A stretch of DNA of 64,000 nt from Pseudoalteromonas luteoviolacea NCIMB 1944 (GTDB lineage Bacteria; Pseudomonadota; Gammaproteobacteria; Enterobacterales; Alteromonadaceae), in assembly GCF_001625565.1 (NCBI RefSeq), contig NZ_AUXS01000013.1:62001-126000 (forward strand), read 5' to 3'. This document shows, one piece after another, positions 27,951 through 36,009 of this stretch (position 1 is its first letter; every line of letters begins with the position of its first letter). Under the pieces are notes generated by a model that made no database searches, had not been told where the DNA came from, and saw only the letters and a list, made by a program, of their open reading frames with translations. Both the position numbers and the translations under genes were made by a program.

Positions 27951-28148
27951 CTAACGTGTAACGCAGTAAATCCCCTGATTAGTCTTACAAGCATCGCCAG
28001 TCGGGCAAGTTCTCTGTCTAACTGTAGTAGTTGCAGGTGTCGGCCATGACCCTGTACCGCCAGCTACATGGGGCGTGTTTTCATTAGGTAGCAATTGTTT
28101 ATCTTGTGACAGGGTTTTTAGGTGTTTTTTATTTATTTGCATTTTCAT
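27951..28148 (-). CDS. Small double-glycine-leader peptide, candidate RiPP precursor 1
   Basis: A 65-residue peptide. The leader reads MKMQINKKHLKTLS, then a 13-residue spacer ending TPHVAGG, a double-glycine cleavage motif. The predicted core of 34 residues is rich in Thr and has three Cys (RTCPTGDACKTNQGIYC). AAGGA is 7 bases from the ATG at 28148; an ATG one codon earlier is spaced less well. The leader pattern MKxxIxKKxxKxLS is shared with a second gene at 61900-62052. No modification enzyme, peptidase or transporter gene lies nearby. It follows the dapA operon on the same strand but behind a terminator. Leader architecture is seen; RiPP status and any modification are inferred. Confidence 0.65.
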   Translation of the reverse strand: MKMQINKKHLKTLSQDKQLLPNENTPHVAGGTGSWPTPATTTVRQRTCPTGDACKTNQGIYCVTR

Positions 28149-28283
28149 CATTATTTCCTTTTAAAAATCTGCATTAACGAATTAATAGGTTGTTTAAAAT
28201 TCAACCGCTTGTAAAGTGAGATAAATTCAAATACGCAAAAGGATTTCTAAAGATGGTAGGCACTAGAGATATGGTGAAAAATT

Positions 28284-28311
28284 AAAAAAAGGGTGGCGAC
28301 CATGTCACCAC
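28284..28311 (-). terminator. Terminator of the dapA-dapD operon
   Basis: On the minus strand GTGGTGAC-ATG-GTCGCCAC (one G-T pair) is followed by CCTTTTTTT, 45 bases after the desuccinylase stop codon. Confidence 0.85.
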
Positions 28312-28356
28312 ACCTTAGCAAGTAAGTCTCAGACCTACCTACTCTCACGCAATTTT

Positions 28357-29469
28357 TTAGAGTTCAAAGTAATTAGTAAATAACTTATACAGTTCGGTAC
28401 CTTGGTTTACACTTGCAGAAGCAAAGTGCAATATGGCAATGGCATCACTGTCAAACGTAATCGGGTTTAAAGCCTCGCCTTGCGCATATTTGTCCATACG
28501 CAAAATATTGACGAGTGTCTCTCCGGCTTTAATATGTCCACCAAGCGCAGCTTGGTATTCCACCATACCGCCTATCGGGGCGTAAAAGGCTACATAGTCT
28601 TGCAAATAGCAAGCATATCGTTGTATTGGTTTAGGTTGGTACGTACTGTCTAGGATCACTTCTTTATGAGTTAGATAGCTCAGGAGGCTATTGGCATCTT
28701 GTTGTGCTTCGCTCAGGTCAATGTGCTCCTGAGATCCAAGCTCTACAGTAAATGCCTCATTTGCCGTTGTAAAATCTCTACCTAGTGCGCTGAACGCCTC
28801 GCTGAGTTGCCACCAAGGACAAAAACAAGCTTCGTCCATTGCACCATCAAACTCATTAGGGATCAGTAATGTGTGAGGAATGTCAAAGTATTTAGCGCTC
28901 GCCTGTGCATATTCTGGGCAGTACAAGTGTTTTGCAGAAACAGGTCCCGTATGTAAATCAAGGACTAAGTCAGCCTCATGAGCAAGGCGTTGAAGATTGA
29001 CTGCAATGCGCTTGCCGGTTTTGAGCTGGTGTAACGGTTGGGTAAGTATCTCATCCGTTTTACTAATTAATAGCTGTTTAAATTCTCTGCGGATCACTTG
29101 CTCAGAAGCATCAACGTACTTTTCGGCAAAGTCAGCGACCAGATGAGTATGATCATGATACAGGCGATTCCAATTCTCTCCGGTGATGGGGTCAAAGCGG
29201 CCCAGTGTAAACTCTCCTGACTTTTGATTACATCCGATCGGATTTGCATAGGGAACCAAGGTAATTGAACCGCGCAATTGAACGGTTTTTAGCTTTTCTA
29301 GTAAAGCATAGATCACGGCATTGCCCTGCACTTCGGCGCCATGCATATTTGCTTGAATGTAGACTTTGGGTCCTTCGCACTGATCACCAACAGTAAAAAC
29401 AGGGATCGACATAGCTTGGCCGTTAGCCAGCTCTGCAACTTGAATGGATGTTTGGGTTATCTGATTCAT
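28357..29469 (-). CDS. Succinylglutamate desuccinylase/aspartoacylase family protein (M14-type), possible N-succinyl-DAP desuccinylase
   Basis: A 370-residue zinc hydrolase. Zinc ligands are visible in ANMHGAEVQGN (His, Glu) and VLDLHTGPVS (His); a likely catalytic Glu is in AFTVELGSQEHI. The C-terminal beta domain (GGMVEYQAALGGHIKAGETL) is typical of this family. It is last in the dapA-dapD-decarboxylase operon controlled by a lysine riboswitch. The DapD product pathway requires removal of a succinyl group, normally by the unrelated M20 enzyme DapE, so this gene may replace DapE. That substrate is inferred from context only. Confidence 0.8.
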   Translation of the reverse strand: MNQITQTSIQVAELANGQAMSIPVFTVGDQCEGPKVYIQANMHGAEVQGNAVIYALLEKLKTVQLRGSITLVPYANPIGCNQKSGEFTLGRFDPITGENWNRLYHDHTHLVADFAEKYVDASEQVIRREFKQLLISKTDEILTQPLHQLKTGKRIAVNLQRLAHEADLVLDLHTGPVSAKHLYCPEYAQASAKYFDIPHTLLIPNEFDGAMDEACFCPWWQLSEAFSALGRDFTTANEAFTVELGSQEHIDLSEAQQDANSLLSYLTHKEVILDSTYQPKPIQRYACYLQDYVAFYAPIGGMVEYQAALGGHIKAGETLVNILRMDKYAQGEALNPITFDSDAIAILHFASASVNQGTELYKLFTNYFEL

Positions 29470-29471
29470 GG

Positions 29472-30677
29472 TTACCTCAAATAATTCTGCGGTGTCAGTG
29501 GGGGTCTAACGCAGCGTGTTTGACCGGACTGGTAGGTGTACTCGCTTGGCAGGGTATGGCAGAGAAAGTAGGGCATACTTTCAGTGAAACCATAGGCACC
29601 ACACTGACTAAATACAATCCAATCTTGTTCGGATATATCGCTTGGAAGTGTATGTTCCCCCAAGTGATCTAAGGCTGTGCATAGTGGGCCGTGCAGGGTA
29701 AACGTCTTCGGCGCAGAGCTGCTGTCACGTAACAGTTCGGCGGGAAATGCCTGTGCGGTTACGGCCGGGCGCAAAATATGATTTATGCCGCCTGCTAGTA
29801 TCAACTGATTGCTACTGTAGTTGCGCTTTTGTTCCACAACAGGGTTAATATAATAGCCGCATTCACCCACCGCATACCTACCTAGCTCCATCCACAGCTC
29901 ATCTACATTGGCTTGTTTCTTAATGTTTTCTAAGCTGTCTAAAATAGCACACCAATCAATCGCAGATTGAGATGCGGTGTAAGGAATGCCTAAGCCTCCA
30001 CCTAAATCTAAAACACGCAAATTGATATTGAGTTGTTCGGCTAAAGTCACGAGTGGGTCTATCATTTGCTGCCATAGAGAAGCTAATTTTGCCGCATCTA
30101 GCATATTACCCCACTGGAAGATATGCAGACCGACAAAATCCAAATGATCATATTCACTGATAGACAGTGATGACCATTCCTGTGTTCCTAAACCAAATGG
30201 CGTTAAGCTATCTCCGCCTAATGGGTTTTTTTCATTATCGGGCCAGCGTAACTGAACGCGTAGCAAGATACGTAATTGAGCATTATGACGCTTGGCTGCA
30301 TCTTGCAGCCAAGCAACCTGATTGAGGCTTTCCGCTACAAAGGTGGTTACACCTGAGTTTAAGAATTCTTCAATTTGGCGTTTGGACTTAGCTGGTCCTG
30401 TATTGAGTACGCGGTTCGCATCGATGCCTTGTGCTAAAACCTGTTGCAATTCGCCGCTACTGGCAACATCAAAATCAAATCCCGCTTGGTCTAATGTTTG
30501 AATAATACTAGACAATGGGTTTGCCTTGACTGCATACCAAAGTTTCACAACGGTTTGTTCACTTAATTGTCTCAGGTGAGCGTGCAACGCATCTAAATCG
30601 TAAAAATAGAACGGTTCATGCTGGTTCTGCGCCAGAGCAGAAATCGCTGTTTTTACTGGCGTACTCAAAGCAGACAT
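29472..30677 (-). CDS. PLP-dependent fold-III decarboxylase (LysA/BtrK-like)
   Basis: A 401-residue alanine-racemase-fold decarboxylase. The PLP lysine is in LWYAVKANPLSS; FDFDVASSGELQQVL and LDLGGGLGIPY (phosphate loop) follow, then ELGRYAVGECGYY. The C-terminal motifs HGPLCTALDHLG and FSQCGAYGFTESMPYFL resemble the BtrK/PvsE/exosortase-associated group more than diaminopimelate decarboxylases. Operon context (dapA, dapD, lysine riboswitch) nevertheless points to meso-diaminopimelate or a related amino acid. It overlaps dapD by one base (TAATG) and ends 2 bases before the desuccinylase gene. Confidence 0.8.
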   Translation of the reverse strand: MSALSTPVKTAISALAQNQHEPFYFYDLDALHAHLRQLSEQTVVKLWYAVKANPLSSIIQTLDQAGFDFDVASSGELQQVLAQGIDANRVLNTGPAKSKRQIEEFLNSGVTTFVAESLNQVAWLQDAAKRHNAQLRILLRVQLRWPDNEKNPLGGDSLTPFGLGTQEWSSLSISEYDHLDFVGLHIFQWGNMLDAAKLASLWQQMIDPLVTLAEQLNINLRVLDLGGGLGIPYTASQSAIDWCAILDSLENIKKQANVDELWMELGRYAVGECGYYINPVVEQKRNYSSNQLILAGGINHILRPAVTAQAFPAELLRDSSSAPKTFTLHGPLCTALDHLGEHTLPSDISEQDWIVFSQCGAYGFTESMPYFLCHTLPSEYTYQSGQTRCVRPPLTPQNYLR

Positions 30678-31417
30678 TAGCGCAGCACCTCTTCTAACTC
30701 AAGGGCTGCATCACTTTGCTCATCGCGGTATTTGACGATAAGAGCACAGGACAAGCTTAGACCTTGCTGTTGTGCCCATTCACCATTTGCAGGGCGAGAG
30801 CCTGGGATAACAATGGCATTTTCAGGGATTGCTTCGCCTTTTTCTAATACCCTTTCGTTAACGCAGTCATACACAGGAATACTTGCAGAGAGACGAACGC
30901 CAGGTGCCAATACAGCGCCTTTTTTCACTACAACGCCTTCAACTAAAACGCAACCTGCGCCAATGAAAGCATCGTCTTCCACGACCACTGGGCTTGCCCC
31001 GACCGGCTCTAATACACCGCCTACCTGTACGGCCGCGCTGAGATGCACATTTTTACCAATTTGTGCACAAGAGCCAACCAAAGCATGGCTATCTACCATA
31101 GTACCTTCATCGATATACGCACCGATATTCACGTAAGCTGGTGGCATAATAATTGTGCCTGAAGCGACATATGCGCCACGTCGAACGCTGCTTCCACCTG
31201 GGACCATTCTCACACCGGCTTCAGCCGCGAATCCTTGAGGTGCTAAGTTATCTTTGTCGACAAAGCCTCCTGGGTATTCTGTATTTGTACCGTTTCTAAA
31301 GGCTTCTAGGATACCTTCTTTGACCTCGACATTGGCATGCCAGTTGCCTTGTTCATCCTGTGTCGCTGCGCGAACAGTGCCATTTTCTAGGTTGTTTAAT
31401 AGGGTTAACCAGCTCAT
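30677..31417 (-). CDS. dapD: 2,3,4,5-tetrahydropyridine-2,6-dicarboxylate N-succinyltransferase-like protein
   Basis: A 246-residue left-handed beta-helix acyltransferase with hexapeptide repeats (ASGTIIMPPAYVNIGAYIDE, DSHALVGSCAQIGKNVHLSA). The MVDSHALVGSCAQIG segment and VEDDAFIGAGCVLVEGV are strongly DapD-like. I start at the ATG reading MSWLTLLNNLENG because AAGGAAG lies 6 bases upstream; a longer frame adds 21 residues that overlap the preceding gene. It adds succinyl to the cyclic lysine precursor. It is second in the operon. Confidence 0.88.
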   Translation of the reverse strand: MSWLTLLNNLENGTVRAATQDEQGNWHANVEVKEGILEAFRNGTNTEYPGGFVDKDNLAPQGFAAEAGVRMVPGGSSVRRGAYVASGTIIMPPAYVNIGAYIDEGTMVDSHALVGSCAQIGKNVHLSAAVQVGGVLEPVGASPVVVEDDAFIGAGCVLVEGVVVKKGAVLAPGVRLSASIPVYDCVNERVLEKGEAIPENAIVIPGSRPANGEWAQQQGLSLSCALIVKYRDEQSDAALELEEVLR

Positions 31418-31427
31418 GTATACTTCC

Positions 31428-32312
31428 TTAACTCCAAGATAAAATAGTTGAATTTGCGGTTTTGATAAACGTTGTGTCACTGAGCTCTAAGTGGGTCAGT
31501 GGTGGGCGAAGACGCGGCGAAGCCAGCTGTCCTTGCAAGTGCATTAAGACCTTGACGGGGATCGGGTTGGCTACGCTAAACAAGCTGTTTACCGCGTCTG
31601 TCCAAGTGGTAAATAAATTTGGAAACGTGCCAGCAAGCGAGCGCTTTACAAACTCTGCTGTTTGCTGAGGCCAAGCATTGGCAGCAACAGAGACAAGGCC
31701 TGCTGCGCCCGCTTGTGCAAAGTACGGCATCAATCCATCGTCTCCACTATAAATAGCGAGATCAGGTGATGCTTTGCGGAAAGATTCAAAGGTAGCAATA
31801 TCACCACTGGCTTCTTTGAGCGCCCATAGTTTGGGATGGGAAGCAAGATTTTCAATAACATTTGGGCTTATTGAAACAGCGCTGCGTCCAGGAACGTTGT
31901 ACAACATGCATGGGTGATTACTGGCATCCAATAATGTTTTAAACCAGTGTGTCAGGCCCACGTTACCTGGCTTCGCGTAGAGCGGTGAGCCAACCAAAAA
32001 GGCATCGATCGGTTGGGTGTTGCAAAATTCAACCCAGTCGAGTTGTAACGCAAGATCATGGCCGCCAATAGCAACCATCAATGGCACCGTTGGCGACAGC
32101 TCACAAACATAACGCACAATGTCGCGCTGCTCTTGCTGTGACAGTGCAAGCCCTTCACCGGTACTACCGAGTAAAAGTATGCCATTACCAGCTTGTTGTT
32201 GTGCAAGTACTAGTTGCGCTAACGTGTGAAAATCAACGTGGTTGTTATCGTCGAACGGCGTAACAAGCGCTGTCCATAACGGGTAGTCAGATAAGTTGTA
32301 TTTAGATTTCAT
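31428..32312 (-). CDS. dapA: 4-hydroxy-tetrahydrodipicolinate synthase family protein
   Basis: A 294-residue TIM-barrel aldolase. Motifs are LWTALVTPFDD, LLLGSTGEGLALS, MLYNVPGRSAVSI and the Schiff-base lysine in WALKEASGDIATF. The usual PYYNKP motif is changed to SPLYAKPGNVGL. I start at the ATG at 32312, with a weak GGTAGAG before it; a TTG 45 bases upstream is possible but poorer. It condenses pyruvate with aspartate semialdehyde if it is a true DapA, which the lysine riboswitch supports. Confidence 0.87.
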   Translation of the reverse strand: MKSKYNLSDYPLWTALVTPFDDNNHVDFHTLAQLVLAQQQAGNGILLLGSTGEGLALSQQEQRDIVRYVCELSPTVPLMVAIGGHDLALQLDWVEFCNTQPIDAFLVGSPLYAKPGNVGLTHWFKTLLDASNHPCMLYNVPGRSAVSISPNVIENLASHPKLWALKEASGDIATFESFRKASPDLAIYSGDDGLMPYFAQAGAAGLVSVAANAWPQQTAEFVKRSLAGTFPNLFTTWTDAVNSLFSVANPIPVKVLMHLQGQLASPRLRPPLTHLELSDTTFIKTANSTILSWS

Positions 32313-32396
32313 CTCTACCGAACTTAAATGCAGCTCGGAAGGTGACTTGAAGTGCAAATCCAGCTTCCGAACAATTAAAATTCGAAGAGCAATGGA

Positions 32397-32603
32397 CTTA
32401 AAATAGCATAAGGCATGGCCTTATCTTTCTAAGACCAGAAGCTCTCCACCAAATATGTTGGTGACAGTCGCTGGGATTCAGCCCATGCGCCCGAAAAAAT
32501 CAATTAGCAAAGATGATTTCTTCTCGGCGTTAATTCCCCTCACTAAATGTCATCGGAGTTTGCTCTCCTCAATTTAGCTACCTGAATAACGCACCTCTTC
32601 CAG
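32397..32603 (-). promoter_or_regulatory. Lysine riboswitch (L box) with terminator hairpin
   Basis: Read on the minus strand, the aptamer runs from CTGGAAGAGGTGCG (32603 side) to GGTGGAGAGCTTCTGG (ending near 32435). CTGGAAG and CTTCTGG pair as P1 with two wobbles. Between them are the lysine-box signatures GAGGGGAATTAACGCCGAG, GGGCTGAATCCCAGCGACTG and TGTCACC. A terminator-like hairpin ATAAGGC-CAT-GCCTTAT followed by GCTATTTT (32397-32424) forms the expression platform. Lysine binding should reduce expression of dapA and the genes behind it. Confidence 0.9.
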
Positions 32604-32779
32604 CCCTCAAAATAGCCATTACAGCTATTTTGCGATAATAGGGTCAGACGGGATTGAAACATTTTGGCCGTCTAGGTGTCAAGCTCCAATCTGTAAAAGA
32701 CTGAAATTAAGCTACACTTCTGTTTGTATACAGCTCAATTTTATCTCTATTATTTTGCGCCAAACACGGAGGCAGCCGG

Positions 32780-34534
32780 TTGCTTAAGATATTGAAAACA
32801 TTTCGCTTCAGGTATATTTTAGCGATTTCTATTATGATCATTGTCATCACTACGGCGATGGCAACAATGCAGATACTCTTGTCTCAGCAAGCTGCCAGTA
32901 CTTACGTGATCAATACGGCGGGGATGCAGAGAATGCTGTCGCAAAAAACGGCGTTACTATTAGGGGCTGAGTACATACGCGAGCATCCAGGTACGTTTGA
33001 TGAACAGCAAATGCTGCGTGATGCATTAGATAAAATGGCTGAAAACCAAGCTTTTTTATTAGCAAAGTCGGGTGGTAGATATAGTCATTTATCTTCTGAC
33101 CTGCAACAGTTTTATTTTCACCCCCCGGTTGCATTGGCAGCACGGGTTGAAGAGTACATTGATTTAGTCAAAACTGCGCATAGCCTAGCCCTTGTCGGCA
33201 ATTTGAAAGTCGAAAAATTAATCCAAGTGCAATCTCGAGCTAACGAACTTTTAGTTGCACTAGATCAGGCGGTTACACTACATGAGTTAGTTGCTACTAA
33301 CAAAGTAAAGAAGCTGCAAAATGTCGAGTTATTTATTTGGCTATTTGGCATGCTGATCCTCATTATTGAAGCGCGTTGGATTTTCTATCCGATGGAAAAA
33401 AGCATTCAAAATAAAATTACGCGGCTTCAGACACTGCGCATTGAAGCCAATCGCTTGAAGCGTAGTAAGAGTGAGTTCTTGGCGCGAGCAAGTCACGAGA
33501 TGCGTACACCACTGCAAGCCGTTATGGGGTATCTTGCGCTGTTTAAAGAATCAGCTCAACCTGCTCATTTAGAGGTTGTCGAGCACGCTGCAAAGCAGCT
33601 CAATATTCTGCTCTCAGCAATAGATGATTACAATGTTCTATCAGAGAATAAAGAAATTAAGTTAGACAATAAAACCGCTTGTCTATTTGATACTTTGTCT
33701 CACTCGTTAGCAATTTATAAGCCTCTGCTACAGCAAAAATCATTAAATTTTACAACGGACTTAGGGTCTGGTTTATCTCAAGTTGTCGATTGTGATCACA
33801 ATCGGTTAGCTTGGTTGGTTGGGCAAATATTAGATAATGCTGTGAAATACACTGAATACGGAGAAGTGAGGCTAGAAGCGGATTGTCATCAAAGGAGTGA
33901 AGAAGAAGCCATCTTTCACTGCCTGATCACAGATACCGGGCCAGGTATAAGTCAAACCCAAGCCAAAATTGATGAAGAGGAGAATTATCAAGGTATGCAG
34001 TTGGGGCTGACTCGCGCACAGCTCATCATCAATATGCTCGGTGGCGAAATGAGTTTTACGGATAATATACCAAGCGGTACGCAGGTATTATTAGAGATCC
34101 CGGTGAAAGTGGCTAAATCAGCTGCATTGACACCGTTTGAATTGAGTCGAGAAAATCCGGCTTTATTGGTGGAGGACAACTTACTAAATGCGCGTGTTGT
34201 CGTGACATTATTGGAAAAGTTGGGCCTGTCAGTAATACATGTAGTAAATGGGCAAGAAGCGCTATCTGAGCTACAAAAGCAAGAGTTTAGTTTGGTATTG
34301 ATGGATTTAAATATGCCTGTGATGGATGGTTTCACGGCAATAAAAATGATCCGCCATAACCTTGGACTAGAGTTGCCCATCTTGGTGCTTACCGCAAATA
34401 CCACGGAGCAGGCTATTAATAGAGTGTATGAATTAGGTGCGAATGCCCATTTATTTAAACCTGTGGATTTAAAAACCTTACGAGAAAAGGTCGAACTGCT
34501 AATCACCCCCTCGGTAGTGAACGACTCACTGTAA
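32780..34534 (+). CDS. Hybrid sensor histidine kinase with PilJ/NarX-type N-terminal domain and receiver
   Basis: A 584-residue membrane kinase starting at TTG, supported by GGAGG 7 bases upstream. Helix 1 is around residues 12-34 and helix 2 around 193-213. The periplasmic part has the type IV pili methyl-accepting-like motif YVINTAGMQRMLSQKTALL. The dimerisation domain holds His239 in ARASHEMRTPLQAVMGY; the ATPase has NAVKYTEYG, DTGPGIS and GMQLGLT. A receiver domain follows (phosphoacceptor Asp in LVLMDLNMPVMDGF, Lys in HLFKPVDL). No output domain or partner regulator is adjacent. The signal is unknown. Confidence 0.9.
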   Translation: MLKILKTFRFRYILAISIMIIVITTAMATMQILLSQQAASTYVINTAGMQRMLSQKTALLLGAEYIREHPGTFDEQQMLRDALDKMAENQAFLLAKSGGRYSHLSSDLQQFYFHPPVALAARVEEYIDLVKTAHSLALVGNLKVEKLIQVQSRANELLVALDQAVTLHELVATNKVKKLQNVELFIWLFGMLILIIEARWIFYPMEKSIQNKITRLQTLRIEANRLKRSKSEFLARASHEMRTPLQAVMGYLALFKESAQPAHLEVVEHAAKQLNILLSAIDDYNVLSENKEIKLDNKTACLFDTLSHSLAIYKPLLQQKSLNFTTDLGSGLSQVVDCDHNRLAWLVGQILDNAVKYTEYGEVRLEADCHQRSEEEAIFHCLITDTGPGISQTQAKIDEEENYQGMQLGLTRAQLIINMLGGEMSFTDNIPSGTQVLLEIPVKVAKSAALTPFELSRENPALLVEDNLLNARVVVTLLEKLGLSVIHVVNGQEALSELQKQEFSLVLMDLNMPVMDGFTAIKMIRHNLGLELPILVLTANTTEQAINRVYELGANAHLFKPVDLKTLREKVELLITPSVVNDSL

Positions 34535-34587
34535 TAATTAACGGTTTTTAAGATGGTTAGGTTAGGTGGCGGAGTTTTCTTGGTAGA

Positions 34588-34619
34588 TAAAAGGAGCGGT
34601 GCAAGGCATCCTTACACCG
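34588..34619 (-). terminator. Terminator after the TraB-family gene
   Basis: On the minus strand CGGTGTAAGG-ATG-CCTTGCACCG (one mismatch) is followed by CTCCTTTT, just beyond the TraB-family stop codon. Confidence 0.6.
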
Positions 34620-34625
34620 ACCAAT

Positions 34626-35504
34626 TTATATTCTCTTCACTTTAAAGCCTTGCGCTTTTAGCAATTCAATCAGGCCGTGTTGTTTGGGCAAGTGCAGTGC
34701 ACCTACGGCAATGAAATGCGATGTTTTACCCATATTGGGGGCAAGAGTGCGAACCCAGGTATGGTTGCGATCAATTACGAGAACTTGTTCGGCAAGCCGT
34801 GCATATTTTGAGTCATCAAAGCTCAGCTCGTAGTACTTGCCCAGTTTAGCATCATCACCTGTTTTCCAGGCTTCTATCATATCTTTAATGAATTTATCAG
34901 CTTCTTCCATTTGAGAGAGAGTTTGCGTCACCATCTCATCGCTCATAATCGCGATCTGGCTGAACATTTCTAATTGTTGCTCAAATAACTCCAGCTCTTT
35001 AATGTTTTTTTTATGTTTAATTGCGTGTGCAATAACTTGTTTATCTATGCCATAAGTATCAGTTAATCCCGCTTTTTGATATTCAAGTTGCACAATTGTG
35101 AGCATAACAGCCCACGCTGGCGTACTGTTGAATAGTGCGATATTGATCCCCCGCTTGGTAAAATAGGCTTCGAGTTGTTTATAAACTTTTTGGGAGACTG
35201 CCAGTGGCAGAGGGCGGCTATTGGAATTGGCAATAAATGCGGCTGTTTTAGTCTGAATTTCAAATGCTGACAGCGCGCTCATATTGAGCTCTACAACGGT
35301 ATTCTCAGCCTGCTCAATGGCACTTTTAACCTTGCCAGGCAATCCTTGCATACTTGGATCACCAACATGAACAGTACCGAATAAATAGGAAGTCACCCCG
35401 TTTTTTTCTACGCTCCACAGTGCTGGAGCAGCTTGACTTAGTGTGCTAAAAAACAGCAATAAGCAAAATGACGAGACTAATTTAAAAAACAAAATGTGTT
35501 TCAC
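34626..35504 (-). CDS. TraB/GumN family exported protein
   Basis: About 292 residues. I start at GTG (35504), since AAGGA lies 8 bases upstream and the protein then begins with a clean signal peptide (KHILFFKLVSSFCLLLFF, cleavage after LSQA). Upstream in-frame starts exist near 35540 but lack a ribosome-binding site. Family motifs are the N-terminal SYLFGTVHVGDPSM, GIDKQVIAHAIKHKK, LVIDRNHTWV and the C-terminal HFIAVGALHLPKQHGLIELL. Members are thought to be metalloprotease-like; the exact role is not known. Confidence 0.85.
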   Translation of the reverse strand: MKHILFFKLVSSFCLLLFFSTLSQAAPALWSVEKNGVTSYLFGTVHVGDPSMQGLPGKVKSAIEQAENTVVELNMSALSAFEIQTKTAAFIANSNSRPLPLAVSQKVYKQLEAYFTKRGINIALFNSTPAWAVMLTIVQLEYQKAGLTDTYGIDKQVIAHAIKHKKNIKELELFEQQLEMFSQIAIMSDEMVTQTLSQMEEADKFIKDMIEAWKTGDDAKLGKYYELSFDDSKYARLAEQVLVIDRNHTWVRTLAPNMGKTSHFIAVGALHLPKQHGLIELLKAQGFKVKRI

Positions 35505-35738
35505 TGCGGTGGTCCTTTTATGTCTTGGATTAAACATCATAATCAATTGAATAAGTAAATCACAAAAATTTAATACAGAAATCTGACATGCATAATTGTC
35601 TTCGATATATTGAGGTAGTTTACCCTAATGTAAGTTTGCCCCTATTGTTTTGAATTAAAATATCGTAAATGGGTTGTTTTTGGGTTTTTTACTTCTCTAT
35701 TTCTGTTTTTTTACAATGAAATGGCATAGTTTTTATGG

Positions 35739-35767
35739 TTGACATGTCACCTGTCGCAGGTTACTAA
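35739..35767 (+). promoter_or_regulatory. ilv operon promoter with nested palindromes
   Basis: TTGACA (35739-35744) and TACTAA (35762-35767) are 17 bases apart. The 10-bp palindrome TGACATGTCA (35740-35749) overlaps the -35 element, and ACCTG-TCG-CAGGT (35749-35761) fills the spacer. The promoter lies about 75 bases before the leader peptide. Confidence 0.5.
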
Positions 35768-35846
35768 TAGAATAAAGAACAGGCAGACAGTATTCGTCTG
35801 CCAGTGGATGCAATCAAGCACAGTACAATTTTTTGGATTTGGATTT

Positions 35847-35918
35847 ATGTTACTAACAGCAAAACTACTAGTCGTGATTATCAACGTGGTGATTATTATT
35901 ACCGCGGGGGCTTTGTAG
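35847..35918 (+). CDS. ilvL: ilv operon leader peptide
   Basis: A 23-residue peptide MLLTAKLLVVIINVVIIITA followed by GAL. Fourteen residues are Leu, Val or Ile. It resembles the E. coli ilvGMEDA leader in composition and place. Ribosome stalling at these codons would report shortage of branched-chain amino acids. The last codons (GCGGGGGCTTT, 35904-35914) can pair with the 5' arm of the following terminator. Confidence 0.88.
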   Translation: MLLTAKLLVVIINVVIIITAGAL

Positions 35919-35940
35919 TGCTGTAAGAAAAGAATCAGCT

Positions 35941-35977
35941 AAAAGCCCCCCGCACTGAAAAGTTCGGGGGGCTTTTT
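35941..35977 (+). terminator. Attenuator terminator of ilvGMEDA
   Basis: A 12-bp stem AAAAGCCCCCCG / CGGGGGGCTTTT with a 12-base loop and a T run. The alternative antiterminator pairs 35904-35914 with 35942-35953, with one bulged C. A ribosome reaching the leader stop codon would cover the antiterminator strand and allow termination; a stalled ribosome would leave it free. Confidence 0.9.
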
Positions 35978-36009
35978 CGTTTTAGGGCAAAAAAACAGAG
36001 CAAAGGGCA

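Noticed and set aside
30677..32312. A standard dap cluster needing no comment
   Set aside because: Rejected as too simple: the accompanying decarboxylase and desuccinylase are not the usual LysA and DapE types.
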